Shown one piece after another: positions 43,253-54,033 of a stretch of 64,000 nucleotides of DNA. A model generated the notes under the pieces. The model saw only the letters and a list, made by a program, of their open reading frames with translations, searched no databases and was not told where the DNA came from. The stretch is from positions 1,178,001 through 1,242,000 of the forward strand of contig NC_063072.1 in the NCBI RefSeq assembly GCF_022605165.1, in the 5' to 3' direction. A program made the translations under genes and the position numbers. Position 1 is the first letter of the stretch, and each line of letters opens with the position of its first letter. The DNA is from Purpureocillium takamizusanense. Its lineage: Eukaryota; Ascomycota; Sordariomycetes; Hypocreales; Ophiocordycipitaceae.

Positions 43253-46244
43253 TTAAGCCAAGCCAAGGAACTTGAGCGCCTTGCGACTACTTGGCTTTAC
43301 AGCTGGGCTCTTCCTCATGAACAGAGGCATGAGCCTGCGTTCCTCAACGTCATAATCGCTATCCTCATTTGGATCATACGTCATGATCGAGGCGGTTTCG
43401 GCATGAGATGGTGCGCGATTGCTGTTGCCCCTTCGACTCTGCCGGCTCCGGATTGATCGAAACGTCTTGACGGTGTCCGATGCGGACGGCGGTCGCAGCG
43501 TCGATGCCGCGGACACGGGGGCGGGCTGCAGCATCTTCAAAGTCCTCGGCGATGTTGGGCTCTGCGCTCCAACTTTCGGCAAGGGTGAGATGTTGCCCTT
43601 GATTCTGAGAGGCGACGGCTTAGTCTTGTGCTTTGACACTCTTTCTGCCACCGATTCGGTAGCTTCCGAGTCAGATTCGTCCATGGAGACATTCCAAACG
43701 GTTGATACAAAGGTCGCAATGTCTCTGTCGGAAGCCGTTGATGTCAGAAGATAGTTAGCCTTGGACACTGGAGTGTCAAACGATGATCGCGGCGAAGGCG
43801 ACGCTCGCTTGGTTTGACTGCCTTCGGTTTTTGTACCCATTGATGCCCCTCGGATATGAGTAAAAGGTAGGTTGGCTTTGCTGTTGGGGTCGACGATTTG
43901 CGCTACCTTCATTAACTCAACTCCAACCAGCTTTTGCAGCGCCAGGACGGTCTTGAAGTGTTCAGGCGGATACTGCAACAATAGGTAGCGGACTTCGGAA
44001 TGCAAAGCCAAGTACGTCTCCAAGTGAGGAACTATGAGAGTTGCCAGCAAATACGGGTTTGTGAACGGGTTATCAGATGTCTGGTTGGCAAGCGGCTGAG
44101 CCGTGAAAGCTTGCATGGCATTGGCCAACAGATAACTACATTGATAATCAGCATCAGTTGAGGTCGCCGGCAATCGCGTGACTTTGCTGTGTAAGTTTGG
44201 GGACCTACCGGAAGTCAAGTCTGTCGGCGCGGCCCAGAACACTGGATTTGCTACCTAGCTTTTCCAATCGGCCCGTGATCGCCGAGGAGTACTCCTTCTT
44301 AACACCTTGCTGGGATCCAATGGCCAGTATCTGGTGCACTCTGCCATCACCGAATTGTGGACTCTCGGGGCCAAAGGTGCGAAACATTGGCTTCCACAGG
44401 CCGTCAAGTTCGGGCAACAGGGAAAATTGAAACTGGTGGTAGCCTTCTGTATCAGGGGGGAAATACTCCCCGAGCATGGATCTCAACGAGTTCTGAACAG
44501 CCACCGCGGTTTGGTCCGCGGCAACAATAAACTCGTGAAACTTTTGCTCCTGTTCCACTGCAGTGACGGTCGGCGGCGGCGTCTGGAGCGGTGTGGGAGG
44601 GCGAACAATGGTTACTTTCGGCGCAACCAGTGACGACTTCCGTGGTTGCCATGTCGGTTGCACGTATGCGAATGGGTCATAGTCTTCTCCACCTGCAGGC
44701 GTCTGCAGGGACGCCAGAGTACTTTCTTCCGGCTTTCTGAAAGAGGATCTCTTTTGAGTTCCCGGTGATTCAGATTCGGGGGTGCCAGGCATCGATTGGG
44801 CCGCGCAGCCATTTTCTGAAGCTGTTGGTGAGTGCGAGAGCAGAGGGTAGCGCCCATCCTTGAATGCATCGATTGCCGCTTCCAGCACCCCATCTGGAGC
44901 CCCGTCTTTCAAATAAACGACTAGATCCTCCGTGCAAGTGAAGATGGGTTGAAACTGCGGGAGCGGGCTGGTGGTGGCGTCCGTGCCGCGGTCTATGTAC
45001 GTTGACCTAGCCCGGGCGGGCTTCGTGGTCCTTTTCTTGTTCTCTGGAACAGGAGCCATCTTCACAACCGGCAGTCTCGATCGCACAATGACCGTCCTGG
45101 GTTGTTCAATGGTGCTTAGCCGGCTAATCGGACCATCTCTGTCGCTGGCAACCAACATTAGAGACTGAGGGCGGGATACTCGAGGGGTCTCTGGCTCGGC
45201 AAGCCAAGTCTCCGACGGTATGCCAAGGTCTCGAAACTTGGGACTCGAGGGATAAATCCTATCTAGAGACTTGACCCTTGTCACTGTGCCCCTACATATA
45301 GAGGAGCGTACGTCTAGAAGCGAGGCCTCGCCATAGATGACGTTGTCTTGCGTGCGAATGCTGAAGACGTCAGATACCGGTGATGGAGCTTCTGCCTCGG
45401 GTGGTTCTTGAGATGCCTTCGGCTGGTAAGTCTCTCCAATGCAGCTTGGCGAATTTGATTGTGACGCGATGGAGAGGCGGCCAAGGCGGTTCAATCTTTG
45501 CGTGAGCTCCTCGCGCTGGATGACAGTCAGGCTAGGAGATTGGGGGGTGACAGGGGCCATGCCAGCCTCGGATGCCTGGCTCTCTCTCCGAGCTCCGAAG
45601 ACAAAAAAAGGAGCTCCATCACCAAACTCGTCTGAATATCCGTACATTGGCAAGCTTGAGCTGCGCTGCCGCCTATACAAAGCCAGATCGAGACCCTCGG
45701 CGGGTTGTAGGCTGGCGGTCTGACGATCGAGTGCATCGGCTGCTCGCATTGCTCTTGTTATGGGGTCTTCAAGGTACTCGGGGTCCGAACTGCACTGGCT
45801 GTATCCAAAGGTGTTCCTCTTGTGACTGGCGTGTCTGTTATGCTCAAGTCCAGCCATGCCGTCTTTTATCAAATCGTCGAAAATGGCATCAGCGTCTGCC
45901 TTGTTGCCAGCGGTTTCATGCATCATGATGGCCCTGATGCAGAGTGCCTGAGCACTTGGGGTGCCACCGTTCATGAAGACGAGGCGCTTGTTGGAAGGGG
46001 TAGAGCCTTGTAAGAAAGCTCTTGCGGCATCATTGCGGGCCACTAAGGCGTCGTGAACTTGCCGCACGTATACACGAGCATCGAACGGTTGCTCAGGGCT
46101 GTCGGCCGGCAGATAGCACCGAACGCTCGGCAAGATCAGCACCTGCGAGGATGTCGGGAGAAGTCGCAACTGAGTGGAAATGGTATCCGGGTGGCCCTCG
46201 AAAGCTACCACACTGCCCAGTGGGCCATTCGTCTTCGAAGCCAT
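43253..46244 (-). CDS. Large fungal protein of the 'gastric mucin-like' type, function unknown
   Basis: Two exons on the minus strand, 46244-44209 and 44135-43253, with a 73-nt intron (972 aa). I know such proteins only by the uninformative name gastric mucin-like protein in fungal annotation; there is no mucin signal peptide here. The start ATG at 46244 (MASKTNGPLGSVVAFEGHPD) was chosen because upstream codons lack ATG. About residues 1-160 look folded (TISTQLRLLPTSSQVLILPS). The middle is long, Ser/Pro/Thr-rich and probably disordered. A second folded part (about 590-770) spans the splice junction, with EKLGSKSSVLGRADRLDFR|YLLANAMQAFTAQPL. The C-terminal 200 residues are basic and Ser-rich. 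A cytosolic, phosphorylated scaffold is possible but unproven. Confidence 0.85.
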
Positions 46245-49200
46245 CTGCGCAGCGCCGAACAAAAGCTTCCAATTGCGGGTGTTGTCTCAACCGCGGCCCA
46301 GAGTTAAACAACCGCCTCTCGATTCGAAATAACTTGCACGTCGCAATGCGACAGGTGAAGATCTTGCTGACGTTGATGGGGGTGAAGGTAGTGAAAAATA
46401 TCGAGAGGCCGTTAGATGGCCTGGCCCTGTGACATGGCTGATGTGGACTATTCGCTGTGGTCGCGAGTGAGACGGATGTCAGGCTGGCACTAAGCAATGC
46501 GACACTGACGGACTCGCAAGGCAACGGATTGGCGGTGCCTATCGAGCGTGAATGCACAGCGATTGCCAAAAAAGAATGGTGAAAGAGCGTTGAAGCGGGT
46601 CGTGACGGGAGGCGACTGAGAAGAATGGAGACGACAGCGGTGAAGGCAAGTGCGAACAACACTGACCGTATCAGTGATGTCGAGAATGAGGAAGGTGCGT
46701 TCGGCTACGGCCGCTGTCGAATAAAGAAACGATCGTGTGAAACTGCCCACGTGGGAGAGAGAAGCAGGAAGGAAAGACCGAAGAAGTTCGCAGAAGAAAA
46801 ACGAAGAGAGGCGAGCAGCAGATGTCTCTGCAGAAACACCGCAGCGAGCGAGCCCGACAGCGCAAGGCAAACAACACAAGATGCGACGGCTACAAGGACA
46901 TCGAACTACTCAGTACCTCGATTGGGTACGGACCTACCTTAGGTACCTTATTGTTAATGTACCACGGGCACTCTGCCTCGTATCGTCCTTGCCCGCACAC
47001 ACGCACGAACGACAACCGGCCGGCCATGCTGAAGTCGGCGGGCCCGATCAGGGGGCTTCTCGGCGGCGGGCGCAACCCGCTGCTGGATTTGGGTTGTGAT
47101 GGACTAGCCTTATTTCGCTCTCCCCAGGAAACGGCACCATCATTACCGACTGGAAATGACCCTGTTGCCAGGAGCCCCACGAAACGCAGCAGGCCGGTCG
47201 ACCCACCAGTGGCCCGGGGGGAGAGTCTTGCCTCAACAAGGGTGTGATGGGTCGACGAAGCGGCTGCTGTCTGTCAAGACAGGTACGATATGATGCATCG
47301 TCCGAGTCGCCCTGAGGTGGCGGGCGGGAGCGGACGGGAGCATGCGAGTTGCAGCACCGGAGGCGAGGGGGCGTCCTCAGCTGCAAATCTCTGCCACCGC
47401 CACAGGACCTGAGGCGTGCACCATCCATGGGCTGCTTTGTTTTGACCGCACTCGACGACAACCATGCTGCCCGATGAGAAGGGGATGCAGTGCCTACTTG
47501 CTTGTGAGAGGGCACGGATCAGGTCAAATTTGGTTGGAGCGGCGGCGGCAGACGCTCACAGGTCCCGATCGACGGTGGCAGACAGATGGCCGGCCCAGCA
47601 GGGCCCCCGAATCCCGATGCGGTGCCTCCACCCTTGGCGGCACCAAGCAAGCTCCCTCCTCCCCTCCTCCCCTCCATTGCGGCCAGGGGCAAGGATGAAG
47701 GTGCAGGCCAGCGGGGAGGCTTTTGCCCGCAAGGATCCCAGGATGCTCACGGCAGCCTGGCGACAGCCGCACGCGCGACGAGGCAAATTTGTTCGCGCGC
47801 TGTGCCCGGTCACAGCTGAGGGGCAAGCCGCGTTTGGGAGCCCGCACGGCGCGCGCTGCGGCCGCACGCCGTCTGGCATGGCCAAGGCGACGTGCAGTCG
47901 TCGTGTCATCTTCAAGCCACCAATGGTCCTTGACCGGGCTCTCGCTGGCCGGTTGGCTATAGCATCTGGTGCAGGTGCAGATGGAGCATCCATTCCTGGT
48001 CCTCTCATGGCTAAGTCGCGTCAACCAGACGGCAGTGGCGGCCAGGCCGTCGATGTTGCACAAGGACGCCGGTGTTTGCAGCAGTCTCAAAAGCATGTTA
48101 CCATGCCCGCTCCGAAGGCTTCGGCTTCGGCTTCGCTGCCCCTGGATTCCTTGTTTCTTTTTTGGGCATCCTTCTCATTTGGCCTCAATGAGCGACTCGT
48201 CGACTAGCCGGCAAGCCTGGGAACGCGAAGCGGTACCACGTACTATATTTCGTACCAAGTCAAGTCTGCTTTTCTTATAACTGACCAGACCGCAAGTGGT
48301 TCAGTCTCCTGTAACGAACCTGGCGGGGGGCTTTGCCGCGCGGTTTTACCAGTCACTGGTCAGTCCGCAGGCACCCCATGTCTTGACAACCTTTGTCTTC
48401 AGGGGATCGCAAATCGAAGCTGCCCACCATGCCCGTTCTGGCACGCAGCCCTCAAGACCCCAACATCTGACCCAGCACTCGGAATCCAAAAGAGGGAGCT
48501 CTGTCGCCCCTGATTGGCCATGCTTCCCGACATGCAGCCCCGTTTGTGAGGGTGGGAGTCAAACGAAGGGCAAGGGCTCGACAGCCAGGAATCAAGCTCT
48601 CATCGTTGCGTGCCGTCTCGCATCGCGCCTACAAGGCGCAAGGCTTTGACGAATCTGCGGATTCATGCCAGCCAGGCAATGACTCTGGAGACAAGGAACA
48701 ATTTGTGCGACACCACGCTTCGCTAACCCTTGGAGGTGAGCCGTGACTGTCTTCACCTCGGCACGATGCTTAGCGCTCTCCACAGGCAACATTTGGGGTG
48801 CTGCTCAGACCCTGGCACGAATCATCGACACTGGCTGTCCAGGCATCCATCAGCGACAGGGTTGGCCGTTGGGCGCTGGGCAGAACACAGTATACTATTG
48901 ACGGCAACAGATCCGGCGATCATTGTCCACTTGCGGCACGACGGATTCAGGAACAAGATTAGATCGCCTTGTTGACGCTGTAATCGACAGTGGCGCGAAC
49001 CAGGCCTGCATGACGCCAGCGCTGTGCGAGACATGCCCACATTCAACACGGAGCTCATTGACAGACTAGAGCGAGCGCCGTCCTCGGGAGAGGTGCAGGT
49101 GATTGAGCGGCCCCTGCATACAGTACGAAGTATATGTTTGGTCTGTTTTCCGTTCGGAGCCGTCCATCCCGTGGGTACCCTGGCTGGCTGTGCTCCCAAG

Positions 49201-52200
49201 AGGTCCCGGATGGGACCAAGTTACCCCTTGGGACCACAGGCAGTTGTTTCACTGCGTCAGCCGAGATAGACCCGCGCAAGGACGATAGTAGACCGAGACT
49301 GCCCCATAAAGGATCGGAACCAGGAGCGGGCTTTCCCTACAGAACCAGCATTAGACGAGAATCAGGCTCGTCCGTGCGCCGGGTCCCCATTGACAAATAA
49401 ATGAAGTGCTCACATGGGTGACGGCTTGCGAACTTGTCGTCCGTGGCTGCGAACGGACATAGACATGACTATTTGCATCGAGCTAGGCAATGAATCTTGA
49501 CCCATTCATTGCCTCAGAGTGCGTGGAAATTCCAGACACTACAGACACTTTTGTCACTCGGGGAAGAGTCTGGATGGAGGATGGCTCCGCCCGTTAACCA
49601 AGGTGTTAGGTCAAGGAAAAGCCGGGGCTTCCAGCAGGCCCGATGCCACACAGAGCTGCGAGGCTCGTGTGAGCGTCTCAGACCAAATTGGTACTTCTCT
49701 TTAACCCAGCAGAACCCTAATTTTCGCTTCCCGGCCCGCGCGACAAGGCGAAACCGCAAACAAGCCTGCCGGGGACCGCGTTTTGCACGAAGCCGCCAGC
49801 CAGCGGGTGCCATGGGTATTTTCACTTTTGGCTTGTCACGCCACGTCAATGCTGCAGTGCCGCGATTATTAGGGATGACAGACGGTGATGACCAGCAGCA
49901 GCTGTCAAGCAGCCGTGATGCCAAGCGCCGGCCGGTCTTGGTCCCCGACCCTACTTTGATGGTGTGAGGTGTAGTTACCCTTCTTCTACGTACGTATTAG
50001 CAGTGCGGAGCCCTGTGCTTGACTGTACTGTAGCCTTTTGCACTCACCATGGCCGGCTGAAACATGTAACGCCGGGTTGTAGCAGCTGAACGATCGTGTA
50101 TGTGTGTGCTCTTGCCGCTGCCACCGCCGCCAGCGGACTTGCATGCAAGACGTACACAAGAAACCTTGGCAATGTAACCTTGAGTCAATGTCGAGCCTTC
50201 TAAGTCGTTTGCCGGTTGCCCATCCGACTCGATGCCGATTGCTCTCAAGCTGTGCGCGCTTCACCTTGATCCAGGTGTGTGCGGTGGTGGCGTCTTTCTT
50301 GTCTTTGACATGGGAAAAATCCGAAGCCGCTGGCCCCGCGTGAATTGGTGCAAAAAAAGTCGGACTTTGTACATACTATCGCCTTTCAGGAACAGAGTTA
50401 TGCAGGGATCGTAGCGTAGCGTAGTAGTTCGTACGTAGTAGCTGAATCTGCCGAATCCCCCCGATCCTACCTTGGATGATCATGCGGCAGTGGCCCTTTC
50501 GTACGTGACTGCAAATTCGCGTTGCAGACTAACAAGTACGCCTTTACGCATTGTGCGGTGCGGGGGAATTTCACTTGCCGGCTTGTCGATACGTAGTTGT
50601 GACTAAACTGGTGTGCAGCTTCCCATTATTTGTCTTTATGTCGAAAGAAAAGAACGTTGGTCTAGAGAGCCCGGCGGCAACGTCGATCACGTTTATTTGG
50701 AATACTTACCCCAGCAGCTCGTGGTAAGAACAAGCTACTGAGCTGATTGTGAACAACCCTGAGGTGCGTATCTAGACCAGGATATGCGCTAGTTAGTCTG
50801 GGCCTGTTCCATGGCGACGACGCCCACTTTGTAACCCGAACCTCTCTGCGCGTACGTATAACTGTCGAAACAATAGCAGCACCTACGCACCAAGAACAAA
50901 AGATTTGCGCGCGCATACCATCCTGCGCTTTATTGTCTCTCGCGTGAATAGAGTGCATAGGTGAACCATGCTTCTACACTACATCGATATCGGTGCGCCA
51001 CCACCCCGTGAGCTTTTAGACCTCGGCATCTACCCAACTTACTATCACAAGAGCACAGGGCGCGCGAGCGCGCGGCTTGCCGCCAGGAAAGCTCGTATCG
51101 AGGTGCCACGCACTGTATCTGACACGCGGGAACGCAAACGCCCGCGCCCGATGCTTCCTCAGTCCAGGCATGGGTATCGCGGGTAGGTCCGAAACGGCGA
51201 GTCGCTAGCCCGCAGCCCGTCGGCCCACACTTGCGGGAGCCCAACCATTACCATCCCAAAGTGTGTGTAGATGTGTGTGTGTATGTGTCACTGGCAGCCA
51301 ATTCTGAGTGGGCGGGAGATAGGGAAAAGCGGCGCTCACAAACGAAGCCCATCGCAGCGGGCTTGATAAGACTGTGTGGCAGCAGCCCACGAAAGAAACA
51401 GGGTGACATATACGGGACGGACGCAGACGTTACCTCGGGCGAGGGCGTCTCGGGTTTGGAACACACCGCTTCCACGGGTGCGACTGGTGTTTGTTCACCT
51501 CTGCCGTGTTTCGACGCGTAACCTGGGAACCACGAAGGCCGACGGAGCGGTCAATCAACTGAGTCTTGAGCCAAGCCCGCCGTCGATTTCATCGGGTGGC
51601 GACAGGGCCCCTTTGTTGGGGGTAATGCAAGTCAAAGTTAGTCATGTGCCGCTCATGCCAAAAGGGGTGGAGAGAGTTTCCATCTCAACTTAGACCTTAC
51701 CTATCCAAGCGCGAGCGCGCGAGCCTGCGAACCTACCGGTGGCTTGTGTGCGTTGCGAGTAAGCACGCCAAGCAAGAAACAGTATCGTAGCAGCGCCACC
51801 TGCATGTATGTGCACAGTCTTCCGCATTCTCGCCCGCTGCTTGTTGGTCTGGGCAGGCAATGCATGTCCTGCACGCGGGCAGCCGAGACATGGCTCAACC
51901 TATGGACGCGGGAGGGAGCTGACGATCGGGCTCCATCTCGTGTTGTCGCCTACACGCGGCCTGAAACGGCTCTGAATGCACGTTCCACTGGGTGCTCTTC
52001 GCTCTGCCGCCATCACGAATAAGCCCAAGAAGGGTGCTGATCACGGCTCAGATCTCAGGGCGGTACTTACATTAGGCTTTCCGATGACAACCCAAGCTAT
52101 AGAGGCTTCTGTCTTGCTGCCGTGCACCCGCCGCTCCACACGTGCGTGCCTGCTCTTGGCGGAATGATGGTTTGCGAACATCTGATCTGGTCTTGAAGCT

Positions 52201-52270
52201 TCAAGTATTGCACTGTCTTGGCAGGCGGAGCCATTTTTGACTTGGCCTTTTGGCGGATCGTCTACTAGTC
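46245..52270. other. Gene-poor region, 6 kb
   Basis: No gene supported by any domain. Frames up to 247 codons (47464-48207 plus) and 190 codons (47524-48096 minus) overlap and look compositional. A TACCTTAGGTACC-type palindrome lies near 46937-46949. Sequence composition is close to that of the genes, so this is neither AT-rich RIP-mutated repeat nor an obvious transposon. It could hold long non-coding RNAs or orphan genes with introns that I cannot recognise. Confidence 0.5.
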
Positions 52271-53593
52271 CTAGTCATCCATAAGCTCTGCTAGTTCAGC
52301 TTCCTCCTCCGCTGTCAACAGACCCTCTCCACTGCCATCGTTGGATTTCTCTTCGCTGTTTGACTTGGGTGGCTCCTCGATCTCCTTGACTAAAGAGTCC
52401 AGTTCGGTCTTCGCAAGAGGCCATGTGCGAATCGTGCGGTCGATACTAACGCTGCAAATACTTTGCGGCTGTCCATAGGCATTCTGCAGTAATACCATGT
52501 CCGTGACCTCCTCATAGTGTCCTACGAGGGTGCAATACAGCTTCCCCGTAGCTTTGTCCCAGACCTTGACGTTTTCGTCTCGTCCGGCCGTCACGACCCA
52601 CTGCTCAGTCACCAACACGGCACGGACGTAGTCGCCATGCAAGAAGGTGTCCTCGGCCACGAAATTCCGAGACCTTGCAAGACACTTGGCTGTGCCGTCG
52701 GCGCTTGCCGTCCACAGGTCCACATCGCCGCCCTCGTCGTTCGTCTCGAACAGAAGCTTGTACACACTCGTGTCGTGCTCCTCAATAGTGAGGCGCTCCG
52801 CGTCGGGCCGATCATGAAACGACTCAGCTATCTGTTCGTGCCCATCGGCGGTGACCTTCCATCGCCGGATGTGTGGATCACTGCTCGCACAGACAAGTAC
52901 GAGCTGGTCGAGCGTGCTCAAGACGGGGTCCGTCGCAAGATGCTGCACGGCGAGTAATGTTGTCGTCGGGTCTTGGATGGTATGTATCCGCCGGCCAGTG
53001 TCGACGTCCCAGACCATGATCTTCTTGTCTGCGCCGCCACTTATCAGGATGTCCCTACCCGAGAGACGGGCAGTGATGACGCTCTTGACAAAGTCCGAAT
53101 GGCCGCTGTATTTCCGTCTGGGCTGCATTGTTTCGATGTCCCAGGACCATATGTCCTTGTCCCATGAGCCTGCGAAGATAGTCTTGCTCTCGGCACCCCC
53201 CACGGCCAAACATGTGACCGGTGCCCGAGGTCCTCGGTAGGTGCTTGTTACTTGCGAAGACTGCGCTGCCGTGTTAGGGGCATTCAAGGTGTTGCTCAGG
53301 AAGAGCTTGCATCAGGGACGTACCTCAAGGTTCACGCGACGAACGTAGCCCGCAGACTCGGCGATGAATATCGATGCCAGGGGTGAGGCGGGATCCGAGA
53401 CGGCTGCCAAGATCTTGGACTTCATTTCTACGGGATTGCCATGCTTGTTGCTCGCCTTGGCAGCCTTTCTCTCTCGCTGGGCCTGCGAGGCGCTGCCAAA
53501 TAAGACTCTGATCAGAAATGTCGGTGCCTGTCAGTCAAGTGATGGCATCACTCACTCGGTCTCGAAGAAGTGGTCCCTGTCGGCGGACTGCAT
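52271..53593 (-). CDS. WD40-repeat protein, function unknown
   Basis: Three exons on the minus strand: 53593-53556, 53507-53324 and 53260-52271, with introns of 48 and 63 nt (403 aa). The short N-terminus MQSADRDHFFETE is joined to VLFGSASQAQRERKAAKAS, a basic helical stretch. Then follow WD blades: TIFAGSWDKDIWSWDIET, ILISGGADKKIMVWDVDTG, LVCASSDPHIRRWKV, DLWTASADGTAKCL, WVVTAGRDENVKVWDKATG and SICSVSIDRTIRTWPL. An acidic tail (TAEEEAELAELMDD) ends the protein. Six to seven blades fit one propeller used for protein binding. I cannot assign the complex. The start lies 440 bp from the divergent MCL1 start. Confidence 0.88.
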
Positions 53594-54033
53594 GGCGGCG
53601 GGGTTGCAACGGCGGATTGCCTGAAGCCGTCTCTGGCACCTTACTGTGCGAGTATGTTCTCTGCAGGAAGCCCCTACTGGAAGCCCGAGATTCGCCAATG
53701 TCGAGTGGATGGAGTGGTGGCTGAAGATGGCGGCAGTCGGTCACTACGTAGAAGATCGTAGGAGAAAACGTGGGGGACTCAGGTACGAATACACTATGTG
53801 CATTCGCTGGTCGCGGGGCAGCGCCAGGATAAACGCTAGAAGGAGCTTTGCGTCCCAATGGTGGGTGGGCGTGCTTACCTGAGCCACAATCAATTTAGCG
53901 ACGCGTCTAGACGCGTCTCCCCGAGCATCGCAAGGCGCATCCTCCACACACCAGCAACCACAACCAGTTCGCTGGATACGAGACGGCGCATTCGACGGCA
54001 TCCTTGAGCCACATTTGAAGCAACACATTCGCC
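53594..54033. promoter_or_regulatory. Divergent promoter of the WD40 gene and MCL1
   Basis: 440 bp between two start codons pointing apart. It contains an 18-bp perfect palindrome formed by two ACGCGT boxes. No other gene seen. Confidence 0.6.
53900..53917. promoter_or_regulatory. Two ACGCGT (MCB) boxes in a perfect 18-bp palindrome
   Basis: GACGCGTCTAGACGCGTC reads the same on both strands and contains ACGCGT at 53901-53906 and 53911-53916. ACGCGT is the MluI cell-cycle box bound by MBF at G1/S in fungi. It lies about 117 bp upstream of the MCL1 ATG, a DNA-replication gene, so G1/S control is a reasonable inference. Confidence 0.65.

Noticed and set aside
47464..48207. 247-codon open frame in the 46-52 kb gap
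   Set aside because: Overlaps a 190-codon frame on the opposite strand; neither resembles a protein family.
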